A stretch of DNA of 64,000 nucleotides from Prevotella ihumii (GTDB lineage Bacteria; Bacteroidota; Bacteroidia; Bacteroidales; Bacteroidaceae): contig NZ_LT706987.1 in assembly GCF_900155655.1 (NCBI RefSeq), forward strand, positions 587,976-651,975, written 5' to 3'. Under the pieces are notes generated by a model that worked only from the letters and a program-made list of their open reading frames with translations, was not told where the DNA came from and searched no databases. Shown here in pieces: positions 7,713 through 16,157 of the stretch (its first letter is position 1; each line of letters starts with the position of its first letter). A program made the translations under genes and the position numbers.

Positions 7713-8654
7713 ATGAGCAATAAAATTTGGAATTTTGATATATTAGTTGATGATTGTTTTGTTAATTTTAATACAAAAAAGCAAGAAATAAATCCAGATC
7801 ATAATGACAGGTTATTATCAGTTGCTAATGGCTTTGAAGATGGCAGTTGGAGATATCGTCAATTCAAAGAATTTGTTTTCAGTAATATTGCAGAAACAGC
7901 TTTGTCTGCACAAGAACGAGAGAAATTAATAGATAATGATTACGGTAGGCTTATTGAGGCTGCCAAACATTTACGACTTGTTGACAAAGAGCAGAATGGA
8001 AAGGGAAGTGAAATAGCGGAAATTATTCTATATGGCATAATGAAGAACCATTATAAAGCCTTATCTGCAATACCTAAAATTTTTTATAAACAGAATGATA
8101 ATGATAATGCAAAGGGCTCTGATTCTGTACACATTGTAATTGACCCAAATGGAGGCTTTCAACTTTGGTTAGGAGAAGCTAAATTTTATAATTCTCTTGA
8201 GGATGCGCGATTATACGAACCAATAAATTCTGTTGAACAAATGTTGCGCAAACCTATTATGAAAAAGGAATGCGGAATAATGACCAATCTCAATGAACTT
8301 GATAAACAAATTGAAAACCAAACATTACTTAAAAAGATAAAAGAATGTTTCGATGAGAATACTTCCATTGACGAAATAAAACCCAAACTACATATACCTA
8401 TTCTTTTATTACATGAATGCCAGATAACAGCAAGTACTACTGAAATGAGTGATGAGTATAAAAATAGTATTATTTCTTTTCATAGAGATCGTGCTCATTC
8501 GTTTTTTAAGAAGCAGATCAACAAGCTTAGTTCTGTTCATAAGTATTCGGAAATAAACTTTCATTTGATTCTTTTTCCTGTTCCTGATAAAACAAAAATA
8601 GTAAACTGGTTTATTTCACAAGCAAAAAATCTCAAAAATGATGCAGACGAATGA
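7713..8654 (+). CDS. hamA: Hachiman anti-phage protein HamA (DUF1837 nuclease)
   Basis: A 313-residue protein whose middle part carries the features of the DUF1837/HamA family: GSDSVHIVIDPNGGFQLWLG followed by EAKFY, with Asp about 137 and Glu155-Ala-Lys157 fitting a PD-(D/E)XK-like active site. A preceding block reads KGSEIAEIILYGIM. In Hachiman systems HamA is the effector nuclease, held inactive by the helicase HamB until it meets abnormal or invading DNA. The gene overlaps hamB by 17 bp, the expected arrangement. hamA itself is intact, but its partner is interrupted, so the system should not work as encoded here. Confidence 0.85.
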   Translation: MSNKIWNFDILVDDCFVNFNTKKQEINPDHNDRLLSVANGFEDGSWRYRQFKEFVFSNIAETALSAQEREKLIDNDYGRLIEAAKHLRLVDKEQNGKGSEIAEIILYGIMKNHYKALSAIPKIFYKQNDNDNAKGSDSVHIVIDPNGGFQLWLGEAKFYNSLEDARLYEPINSVEQMLRKPIMKKECGIMTNLNELDKQIENQTLLKKIKECFDENTSIDEIKPKLHIPILLLHECQITASTTEMSDEYKNSIISFHRDRAHSFFKKQINKLSSVHKYSEINFHLILFPVPDKTKIVNWFISQAKNLKNDADE

Positions 8655-9807
8655 TATATATAATACATGTTTAGATATAAGTAATGTTCTAAATGCTGGT
8701 GATATAAGTAATGCAAGATCCAAAGTAATTACATTACTTCATGAGATTAATGGTACTAACAATAATTCATATATGGAATTAGTCAACCATCTTATTCGTG
8801 AAGTGGGGCTTTTACCGTATATTGATACATATACTGCATCTTGGGAAGATCGGTTTGTATGTGAAGTTTTTAAAGTTAATATTGGAGAAAGAAAACCTTG
8901 TGTCTTACATACTGCTCAATCACAGGTATTAAAGAAGTTATTAGAAGGGAAAAGCGTTGCGGTGAGTGCTCCTACAAGTTTTGGTAAAAGTTTTGTTATT
9001 GATGCATTTATTGCGATTAAACAACCAATTAATGTTGTAATATTAGTACCTACGGTTGCTCTTGCAGATGAAACAAGAAGACGAATTTGCCGAAAATTCT
9101 CTCATCAATATAAAATAATTACAACAACAGATGTAGAACTTGCGGAGAAAAACATATTGGTATTTCCGCAAGAAAGAGCTTTTGCCTATATAGATAAACT
9201 TCCTTCAATTGATATTCTAATCGTTGATGAGTTTTATAAGGCAAGTACAAATTTTGATCTTGAAAGAAGCTCCACTTTACTCAGTTCAATGGTAGAACTC
9301 GGAAAGAAAGCTAAACAAAGATATTATCTTGCCCCAAATATCCATGAAATAGAAGAAAATGTATTCACTGAAGGGATGACATTTCTGCGTATGGATTTTA
9401 AGACCGTTGTAACGCATGCATGGCGGTTATATAAAAGCAGACCAAAGAATGAAGATAAACAGAGTTTTAAGACACGTAAACTTATTGAATTAATAAATAC
9501 AGGTATAGGTAAAGCTTTGATATATACCGGCACATATAAGGGAATTGAAGAAGTAACAACAATTCTTAACAGAAATTTATATAATAAAGACTCTGAACTG
9601 CTTGCTAATTTTTCTGATTGGCTGGAATGCAATTATGGAGAAAAGTATATTCTTAAAGATTTAGTCAAACATGGTATTGGTATTCATAATGGTCAGCTAC
9701 ATCGTTCTCTTAGTCAAATTCAAATAAAACTATTTGAAGAACAGAATGGGTTAGATTATTTGGTATCGACCTCGTCTATAATTGAAGGAGTAAATACTCA
9801 AGCGTGA
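8638..9807 (+). pseudogene. hamB: Hachiman helicase HamB, 5' part (interrupted by IS30-family element)
   Basis: 388 native codons of a superfamily 2 helicase, then one altered codon and a TGA supplied by the insertion. Motifs seen: Walker A SAPTSFGKS (about 110-118), LVPTVALADE (about 136-145), the DExx box as IVDEFY (about 195-200), YLAPN (about 230-234), and motif V TSSIIEGVNTQ at the end. Motif VI is missing from this piece and lies in the part beyond the insertion. HamB normally senses DNA and restrains HamA. The truncated product would lack most of helicase domain 2. Confidence 0.88.
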
Positions 9808-10954
9808 ATTCAACAAGCAAGTGCAAATTTACTTAATTAGTTCGTAAAAGCACTCATATGGTGTTCTAAATTCTAATTTCTTTCTTGGTCTCATGTTAAT
9901 TTTCTTTGAATACTTTGTTATTTGTTGATGACTGACATGTTCAAACGTTTCTTTTTTTGGCACGTATTGTCTAATCAGTCCGTTAGCATTTTCTATAGCC
10001 CCTTTCTGCCATGAAGCGTATGGGTCAGCAAAATAGACGGTGACACCAAGGCTTTTGCTTATCATTTCATGGCAAGCGAATTCTGTGCCGTTGTCCGTTG
10101 TAATAGACTTGACATACTCTTTGAATGGAGATAGCAAATGTATTACAGTGCGTGCTAACTCCTTGGCATTCTTTCCCTTTTTAAGTTTTCTCATAAATAG
10201 CATATTTGTACTGCGTTCTATCAGTGTCACAATAGCACCATGATTTCCTCTTCCAACAATTGTATCCATCTCGAAGTCCCCAAAGCGTTTTCCGTCAACT
10301 TCAGTAGGTCTCTCGCTGATACTTGTTCTATTGGGTATGGATATACGTCTGCTACCAACAGGCTTGGCACGATGCTTTAGCTTGTGACGACAGTGTTTAT
10401 ATAGTGTTCCACCTTTTGCCTTGTCCTTACGTATCGTACGATATATGGTTTCATGGCTAATACGTTTACCTTCCTTAGCCAACACGCCAGATATTTGTTC
10501 AGGAGACCATTGTTCTGTAATAAGAAGACGTATCGCTTCATCCATAACATCCTTTTTGATTGAATGATTGCCTGGCTTTTTTCGCTTTGTGAGAGCTGCA
10601 TTTGCTTGGGCAGTTTCCCAATTATACTGTCCTTTGGTCCCACTATTACGTTTTATTTCACGAGATACTGTACTTGGACATACTTTTATCGCTTTCGCAA
10701 TATCTTTTAATTTAATTCCATTTTGGAGTAGCACAGAAATTGTGTACCTTTGCTCCGAGGTTAATTGTTTGTACATAACAATGCAAAATTAATTAATCTT
10801 TGGGAGACAGAGGTCTCCCTTTTTTATTTTTTAAGCATTGCTTGTTGATTTTCCACTCATGGGGGCTGCTCGCCCCCAAACCCCTCGGTGTTTTCTGGTA
10901 TAGATTATTAAGCTAAACCTACACCTGAAATTGCAGTTCTATGTTGAACTTGTG
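9803..10954 (-). mobile_element. IS30-family insertion sequence in hamB
   Basis: 1152 bp, bounded by imperfect inverted ends that share TTCAACA and TGCAA blocks (left end begins CGTGAATTCAACA; right end read inward begins CACAAGTTCAACA). A 3-bp direct repeat AAG flanks it at 9800-9802 and 10955-10957, the size typical of IS30 elements. Deleting the element plus one AAG rejoins hamB in frame. The 3' non-coding part (10780-10900) holds a hairpin GGGAGAC/GTCTCCC and another GGGGGC/GCCCCC. Confidence 0.9.
9829..10776 (-). CDS. IS30-family transposase
   Basis: A 315-residue protein. The N-terminal helix-turn-helix reads LTSEQRYTISVLLQNGIKLK, then DIAKAIKVCPSTVSREIKRN, the IS30 signature. The DDE catalytic domain follows, with GDFEMDTIVGRG (first Asp), TTDNGTEFACHE (second Asp) and a final Glu in WQKGAIENANGLIRQYVPK. 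The length and motif order are those of complete IS30 transposases, so the element may still be active. It is read opposite to hamB. Confidence 0.93.
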   Translation of the reverse strand: MYKQLTSEQRYTISVLLQNGIKLKDIAKAIKVCPSTVSREIKRNSGTKGQYNWETAQANAALTKRKKPGNHSIKKDVMDEAIRLLITEQWSPEQISGVLAKEGKRISHETIYRTIRKDKAKGGTLYKHCRHKLKHRAKPVGSRRISIPNRTSISERPTEVDGKRFGDFEMDTIVGRGNHGAIVTLIERSTNMLFMRKLKKGKNAKELARTVIHLLSPFKEYVKSITTDNGTEFACHEMISKSLGVTVYFADPYASWQKGAIENANGLIRQYVPKKETFEHVSHQQITKYSKKINMRPRKKLEFRTPYECFYELIK

Positions 10955-10956
10955 AA

Positions 10957-11916
10957 GCAGAGAGTGTCGTTTTATGGTCAAATAAGAACGGGGCTCATAA
11001 GATTGATTATTTTACCTTTCGCAACATCATTGGACGCGCAGGCAGAATGTTTCGTTATTTTGTAGGTCGTGTCTATATGCTTGAAGAGCCACCAAGTCAA
11101 GAAAATACTAAATTGAGATTAGAGTTTCCTGATGATGTAGTAAAAAAACTTGATGGAAATGACCCCGGTATAAAATTGAATAATGAACAATATGTAAAAA
11201 TTCAACGATATCAAGATGAAATGATAGAACTTCTTGGAACGGATATTTGGCATAGAATTGAAAGAATACCACAAATCAGAAGTTGTAAACCATCAATGTT
11301 AAAGATAATTGCGGAAAAATTGAAAACTGATTCCAATTGGCCAACAAATTGCGATGCTTTACAAAACAATAATACATGGGAATGGAGGGATGCTTTAGGA
11401 GATATCATAGAAATTTTGGAATATCATCGAAAAGGACATTTACGGTATTATGCATGTGCATGTAGTAATGGATGGAAAATGACTATAAAAGAGCTATATA
11501 ACACAGTAAAAGATTATGGTATTACATATGAGGATATATTTACATTTGAAAGATATGTATCCTTTAATCTCTCATCTATTATTGCGGTAATTAATATTAT
11601 ACGTCAAGAACTTTATCCTAATTCCTCAAATATCGCCAATTTTGTATATAAAGCATCAAATGCCTTTTTACCTAAAATTGTATTTCAACTTGAAGAATAC
11701 GGATTACCGAGGATGATTAGTAAAAAGATACAAAATGCAGGTCTTATAAATCTTGAAGACGATTCTAAAGAGATTACAATCGTTATACAGGAATTTAACA
11801 CGATAGGAATTGAATACCTTGAACAAAAAATACCTAATCTCCATTCATTTGACAAATATATATTAAAACATTTTATGAACGGAATTCGTTGCATAACGAC
11901 AAATCAAAAGAATTAA
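10957..11916 (+). pseudogene. hamB: Hachiman helicase HamB, 3' part (beyond the IS30 insertion)
   Basis: Starting at the AAG duplication, the frame continues exactly from the 5' part: AESVVLWSNKNGAHKIDYFT, then FRNIIGRAGRMFRYFVGRVY, containing helicase motif VI (IGRAGR). 319 residues follow the junction, giving 707 for the restored protein. The first internal ATG (11047) would yield 289 residues starting just inside motif VI, unlikely to be functional. A hairpin at 11919-11967 follows the stop. Confidence 0.88.
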
Positions 11917-11918
11917 AT

Positions 11919-11967
11919 AATAGCCATATTATTACCTCTATATTTTTTGAGATATGATATGGCTATT
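11919..11967 (+). terminator. Hairpin after the Hachiman operon
   Basis: AATAGCCATAT at 11919-11929 pairs with ATATGGCTATT at 11957-11967, 2 bp after the hamB stop. Only a weak T tract follows, so it may act mainly as an RNA-stabilising or bidirectional terminator. Confidence 0.5.
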
Positions 11968-12018
11968 TAGATAAGGATCCATATAGAAATTCTTTCGTAT
12001 AATTTTCATTTGATATCT

Positions 12019-12381
12019 TCAACAGTACGCAGTTTTTCCGTTCTGTATAAACATCACGTATGTTTGCCGCTTCTCTTGTGAGAGAACCTTTCCTACCAGC
12101 CACATGCGGAACAGGTAGGTGTTGTAGGTGTTCAGCCGAAAAGCAATCAGAATAATGATTTCAGGCGCGTACACGTCCGCGTACAGCCCGTTTTCAAGCT
12201 GCATGTAGCGGCACACCTTGTAGTCGTTCAGCACGTCAGACTTGCGGACGGCTTTGATGACGGCGTTCACTGCCGGGACGGTCGTATGGAACAGTCCGGC
12301 TATTTCGGTGGCGGTCATCCACACATCGTTACCGGTTACGCTGACCGCCTTGTCCTCTATGATGATTATGTCACGTTTCAT
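12019..12381 (-). CDS. Small integrase-linked protein (CTnDOT orf2-like position)
   Basis: A 120-residue protein, MKRDIIIIEDKAVSVTGNDV, with a probable helix-turn-helix in WMTATEIAGLFHTTVPAVNA. The layout resembles small DNA-binding or RhuM-like proteins. It begins 12 bp after the integrase stop on the same strand, as orf2 follows int in CTnDOT. GC-rich, like the ICE backbone and unlike the AT-rich Hachiman cargo beside it. No experimental role is known to me; a part in element regulation is inferred. Confidence 0.65.
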   Translation of the reverse strand: MKRDIIIIEDKAVSVTGNDVWMTATEIAGLFHTTVPAVNAVIKAVRKSDVLNDYKVCRYMQLENGLYADVYAPEIIILIAFRLNTYNTYLFRMWLVGKVLSQEKRQTYVMFIQNGKTAYC

Positions 12382-12393
12382 GGCTCCTCTTTT

Positions 12394-13629
12394 TTAGATG
12401 GTGCAACCTGCAAATTCCTCGACGTTGTTTAACCTTGCGGCAAGGTTTTCCATATCCTGATTGAGTTTTTCTTTGGTTATCTTCGCGTAAATCTGCGTCG
12501 TCTTTATGCTCTTGTGTCCAAGCATGGAGCTGACCGTTTCGATGGGTACGCCGTTGGAAAGGAAAACTGTCGTGGCTGCCGTGTGGCGGCTTTGATGCCA
12601 CGTGATATGCTTGGTGATGCCGCAACGCTTGGCGACGGCACGGATACCGGCAAGGCACGTGTTATAATGCGGAACGGGGAATATCCTGCCGTTCTCGCAT
12701 AGCCCACGGTATTTGCCGATTATGCGGTTGGCGATGTCAAGCAGGCGGATGTTGGACACCACGCCCGTTTTCTTGCGGTTGATGTTTATCCACTCGTGTT
12801 CGTCGAAATAGGTACGGATATTCTCTTCCGTGAGGTTGCGCATATCCGCGAACGACAATCCGGTGAACGCACAGAACAGGTAGAGGTCGCGGTACAGTTC
12901 CTGTTTGGCGTTTTTCAGTTTCCCCTCCATCAGCAGGCGTATTTCGTCTTTGGTCAGGAAACTGCGTGTCGTTTCCTCCTTCTTGATTTCATACTCGCGG
13001 AACGGGTCGCGTGTCAGCCACTCGTTGTTGATGGCTATGAACACCATTGTCCGTAGCGGGCAGACGTACAGCCACACGGTATTGGTGCAGCAGTGCTTGT
13101 CCGTGCGCAGGAACATCTCGAAGTCGGAGATGAAAGCGGGAGTAAGCTCTTTTAGGGCGATGTCCTTCACATGGTAGCGGATGTCGAGGAACTCTTGCAG
13201 GTGCTTGTAAACGACACGGTACTTTTCCAGTGTACCTTTTGCTTTCATGCCTGCTTCCACCTGTTTCTCATAGTTCTCGTTGTGCCGACGGAACACCTGC
13301 ATCAGCGTGTGGTAGCGGTGTTCCAGTCCGAGAAAGGCGTTCTTTACCTTCTCCGCCGTGACGAAGTTGTCACGCTCCATGATTTCCTGATAGTGTCTGT
13401 TGATGCGCACCCGCATCTTGTCAAGCATACGGTTCGTTTCGAGTGCCGCCGCGCTTCTGCCCGTGACACGTCCCCCTTTGGTGTCCCACAGCTTCGGATC
13501 GACACTCAACTTGCAACTGAACTGCGTCTGGCTGCCGTCCACCGTGATGCGTCCCATGACGGGAACCGTCCCGTCCTTTTTCACTACCTGACGCTTGAGG
13601 TAGTAGATTACTGAAAATGTACTCTTCAT
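12394..13629 (-). CDS. int: IntDOT-type tyrosine recombinase (ICE integrase)
   Basis: 411 residues beginning MKSTFSVIYYLKRQVVKKDG, the length of IntDOT. The N-terminal part is the arm- and core-binding region. The C-terminal catalytic region shows HQSRHTAATTVFLSNGVPIE (His-x-x-Arg), then MLGHKSIKTTQIYAKI with the second His and the nucleophile Tyr. The usual first catalytic Arg is replaced: FTGLSFADMRNL has Ser, as in IntDOT. This family recombines at GTANNTTTGC cores and tolerates heterology in the neighbouring 5-bp coupling sequence. An upstream in-frame start at 13839 adds 70 residues through the regulatory region and was rejected. Confidence 0.93.
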   Translation of the reverse strand: MKSTFSVIYYLKRQVVKKDGTVPVMGRITVDGSQTQFSCKLSVDPKLWDTKGGRVTGRSAAALETNRMLDKMRVRINRHYQEIMERDNFVTAEKVKNAFLGLEHRYHTLMQVFRRHNENYEKQVEAGMKAKGTLEKYRVVYKHLQEFLDIRYHVKDIALKELTPAFISDFEMFLRTDKHCCTNTVWLYVCPLRTMVFIAINNEWLTRDPFREYEIKKEETTRSFLTKDEIRLLMEGKLKNAKQELYRDLYLFCAFTGLSFADMRNLTEENIRTYFDEHEWININRKKTGVVSNIRLLDIANRIIGKYRGLCENGRIFPVPHYNTCLAGIRAVAKRCGITKHITWHQSRHTAATTVFLSNGVPIETVSSMLGHKSIKTTQIYAKITKEKLNQDMENLAARLNNVEEFAGCTI

Positions 13630-13949
13630 CGTTCTTAATTTTTGGATTTCAAAATTAGTTGGTGAAGAGTCCGGTGTCGGTACGCAAAACGGGGAGGAAC
13701 GGCGCAATCTTTTTTCCGTAACCGTATTTGTTACGTGAGTTGTGGGTAACTCACTATAACATAGTGTCTTGTTTCGCCATTCGTACCCGTTTGTCGCATT
13801 TTCGGACATGGTTACGAACAAGTAACGTTGCGGCGTCAAGATTTGGCTTCGGCAAGGATTGTAATGGCTTCACGAATTATCGCCACTTTAACTAAAACCC
13901 TTGTAACTCAATTCTATCACTATATCTTTCCGCATTTCACTTTTTTGTA
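13630..13949. promoter_or_regulatory. ICE terminal region between int and the attachment core
   Basis: About 320 bp without a gene. It should hold the integrase promoter and the arm-type binding sites of the element end. TTCCGTAA (13714-13721) and TTACGTGAGT (13731-13740) repeat, in inverse orientation, the pair found upstream of the excision operon. A hairpin GTGAGTT..AACTCAC lies at about 13735-13755. No anti-repeat of the CRISPR repeat was found here by eye. Confidence 0.5.
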
Positions 13950-13974
13950 GTAACTTTGCACCAAAAGAAACAAC
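13950..13974 (+). other. ICE-chromosome junction (att site) made of a hybrid CRISPR repeat
   Basis: Core GTAACTTTGC at 13950-13959, then ACCAA at 13960-13964, then AAGAAACAAC at 13965-13974. The last ten bases are the exact 3' end of the CRISPR repeat. The native repeat has GTATCTTTGC, AATAT, then the same ten bases at identical spacing. Bases left of the core do not match the repeat. This is the pattern expected from IntDOT recombination at a GTANNTTTGC core with a heterologous 5-bp coupling sequence. Confidence 0.85.
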
Positions 13975-15968
13975 TATCCACGAGTGATGGTCAGACGCTG
14001 ACCAGTTGTGATTTGCTCGAAAAATCGTATCTTTGCAATATAAGAAACAACTTCTTCGAGCGTGCAACTTTGCGCTATCAAGTTGTGATTTGCTCGAAAA
14101 ATCGTATCTTTGCAATATAAGAAACAACACACGCTACAAACATTCAACAAACAAGGCGTTGTGATTTGCTCGAAAAATCGTATCTTTGCAATATAAGAAA
14201 CAACATAATATGCTTTTATACCTTCAATATTCCGTTGTGATTTGCTCGAAAAATCGTATCTTTGCAATATAAGAAACAACCAGAACTTACGTTCGCACCC
14301 ATCTTATATGTTGTGATTTGCTCGAAAAATCGTATCTTTGCAATATAAGAAACAACCAACGTGCTATAAAGGATTGCAAACGTTGAGTTGTGATTTGCTC
14401 GAAAAATCGTATCTTTGCAATATAAGAAACAACCGCCCAATACCAAAATAGAAGTGGAACGTAGTTGTGATTTGCTCGAAAAATCGTATCTTTGCAATAT
14501 AAGAAACAACGACACCGCATCGCAGTTCTATCTGAGCGCAGTTGTGATTTGCTCGAAAAATCGTATCTTTGCAATATAAGAAACAACATAGACGCAGACG
14601 GCAACGGCACATGGCTCGTTGTGATTTGCTCGAAAAATCGTATCTTTGCAATATAAGAAACAACCATACGTCAGGCAGGTAAACGGACATAAAGGTTGTG
14701 ATTTGCTCGAAAAATCGTATCTTTGCAATATAAGAAACAACAAACTACTTTTTATTTGAAGATGAGAGGGGGTTGTGATTTGCTCGAAAAATCGTATCTT
14801 TGCAATATAAGAAACAACTCTCTTTCGGTGTTAAGTCTTTTGCTTTCAGTTGTGATTTGCTCGAAAAATCGTATCTTTGCAATATAAGAAACAACACAAT
14901 TACATTCTGTCAGTTTTTGTAATAGTTGTGATTTGCTCGAAAAATCGTATCTTTGCAATATAAGAAACAACCCTAATTATGAAACTATAATTAATATTCT
15001 TGTTGTGATTTGCTCGAAAAATCGTATCTTTGCAATATAAGAAACAACAGTAAAAGCAAGAGGTCAGGTAACTATTGGTTGTGATTTGCTCGAAAAATCG
15101 TATCTTTGCAATATAAGAAACAACTGGACGATTTCGACACCGACGAAGACTGCCGTTGTGATTTGCTCGAAAAATCGTATCTTTGCAATATAAGAAACAA
15201 CCCACGGCGACGCTTAGCGACGACACGCTCGGTTGTGATTTGCTCGAAAAATCGTATCTTTGCAATATAAGAAACAACAATTTTTCTTCGGCAAATTCCG
15301 TTAGGTCAGTTGTGATTTGCTCGAAAAATCGTATCTTTGCAATATAAGAAACAACTGGCCTTTTGGATATGGGGCTTATAAATAGTTGTGATTTGCTCGA
15401 AAAATCGTATCTTTGCAATATAAGAAACAACAAATTTAGTATCAATTCCATCTCCATCTTGGTTGTGATTTGCTCGAAAAATCGTATCTTTGCAATATAA
15501 GAAACAACCAAGAATTAGAAACTAATCATTCATATTAGTTGTGATTTGCTCGAAAAATCGTATCTTTGCAATATAAGAAACAACATGTGTATCTTTGCAG
15601 CCAACGAATTGCGCGTTGTGATTTGCTCGAAAAATCGTATCTTTGCAATATAAGAAACAACCGCATTGCACGCAAATATCTTTCTATGGGTGTTGTGATT
15701 TGCTCGAAAAATCGTATCTTTGCAATATAAGAAACAACTAGATATATCTTCCGCCTTACGTTCTGTTGGTTGTGATTTGCTCGAAAAATCGTATCTTTGC
15801 AATATAAGAAACAACGAACAAGACCTACACCCTATCCATGTATTGTTGTGATTTGCTCGAAAAATCGTATCTTTGCAATATAAGAAACAACCTCGAACTT
15901 CTGATTAAGATTCAGAATTTTGTTGTGATTTGCTCGAAAAATCGTATCTTTGCAATATAAGAAACAAC
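13965..15968 (+). CRISPR. Type II-C-like CRISPR array: 26 full 47-bp repeats, 26 spacers, severed at the left by the ICE
   Basis: The first full repeat is 14005-14051 and the last 15922-15968. All 26 look identical by eye. Spacers are 30 bp (18) or 29 bp (8), including one at 13975-14004 between the hybrid repeat and the first full repeat. Each repeat begins GTTGTGATTTGCTCG and ends AAGAAACAAC; the 47-bp length and GTTGTGATTTG start are those of Bacteroidota type II-C (Cas9) arrays. Each repeat contains TTG at its bases 2-4 and TATCTTTG at 24-31, a 19-bp spacing, so transcription should run left to right from inside each repeat. No cas1, cas2, cas9 or tracrRNA is visible in the window. Some spacers are GC-rich and others very AT-rich, suggesting varied targets. 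Confidence 0.96.
14028..14035 (+). promoter_or_regulatory. Repeat-internal -7 promoter element (example; recurs in all 26 repeats)
   Basis: TATCTTTG in the first full repeat, with TTG at 14006-14008, 19 bp upstream. This meets the Bacteroidota consensus TTG-N19-21-TAnnTTTG. The predicted start would fall in the last 12 bases of the repeat, giving short crRNA precursors of repeat end, spacer and next repeat. The type II-C array of Neisseria meningitidis works this way with a different promoter type. Confidence 0.65.
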
Positions 15969-16040
15969 TTGATTAGAATAAAACACTATATATCAAGCAA
16001 TTGCAAATATTTCTTGCAAAGAAAAAATGCAAAGAAAAGA

Positions 16041-16072
16041 AAAGTACTACCTCAAAAGGGTGGTACTTTTTA
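16041..16072 (+). terminator. Terminator downstream of the CRISPR array
   Basis: AAGTACTACC (16042-16051) pairs, with one G-U, with GGTGGTACTT (16059-16068), followed by a T-rich run. It is placed to stop transcripts leaving the last repeat. Confidence 0.65.
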
Positions 16073-16090
16073 TTTTGTAATGACAGAAAA

Positions 16091-16121
16091 AAGCGCAGCA
16101 ACTCAAAAAGTTACTGCGCTT
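16091..16121 (-). terminator. Terminator of the TonB-system operon
   Basis: AAGCGCAGCAACT (16091-16103) pairs with AGTTACTGCGCTT (16109-16121) apart from one mismatch. On the minus strand it is followed by a run of T, 37 bp after the TPR gene stop. Confidence 0.75.
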
Positions 16122-16157
16122 ATATTTGCTGATTATAAAGTTACATCAGAACGGATA

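Larger units (their letters stand above)
1..13964. mobile_element. CTnDOT-family integrative and conjugative element, int-proximal part (left side beyond window)
   Basis: Seen: an ordered set of minus-strand genes (two small helix-turn-helix proteins, a DUF3945-type protein, topoisomerase III, DUF1896, methylase/helicase) plus an IntDOT-like integrase at the right end. This order matches the known CTnDOT excision module xis2c-xis2d-orf3-exc together with int and orf2. The backbone is clearly richer in G+C than the chromosome to the right. The right boundary is placed at the attachment core 13950-13959 plus the 5-bp coupling sequence. Mobilisation and transfer genes, and any rteABC/tetQ region, are not in the window and would lie to the left. 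Whether the element is still active cannot be judged from this part. Confidence 0.88.

Noticed and set aside
12394..13839. The missing first Arg of the integrase as a sign of inactivation
   Set aside because: IntDOT itself has Ser at this position, so the replacement is normal for the family.
13888..15814. Minus-strand open frames full of FLILQRYDFSSKSQ-like repeats
   Set aside because: They are translations of the CRISPR repeats; the array period explains them completely.
13950..15968. Array of type VI-B (Cas13b), because repeats begin GTTG and end CAAC
   Set aside because: Cas13b repeats are about 36 bp. These are 47 bp with the GTTGTGATTTG start known from Bacteroidota type II-C arrays.
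13630..16157. tracrRNA next to the array
   Set aside because: No stretch complementary to the 5' part of the repeat was found by eye on either flank; a computed search is still needed.
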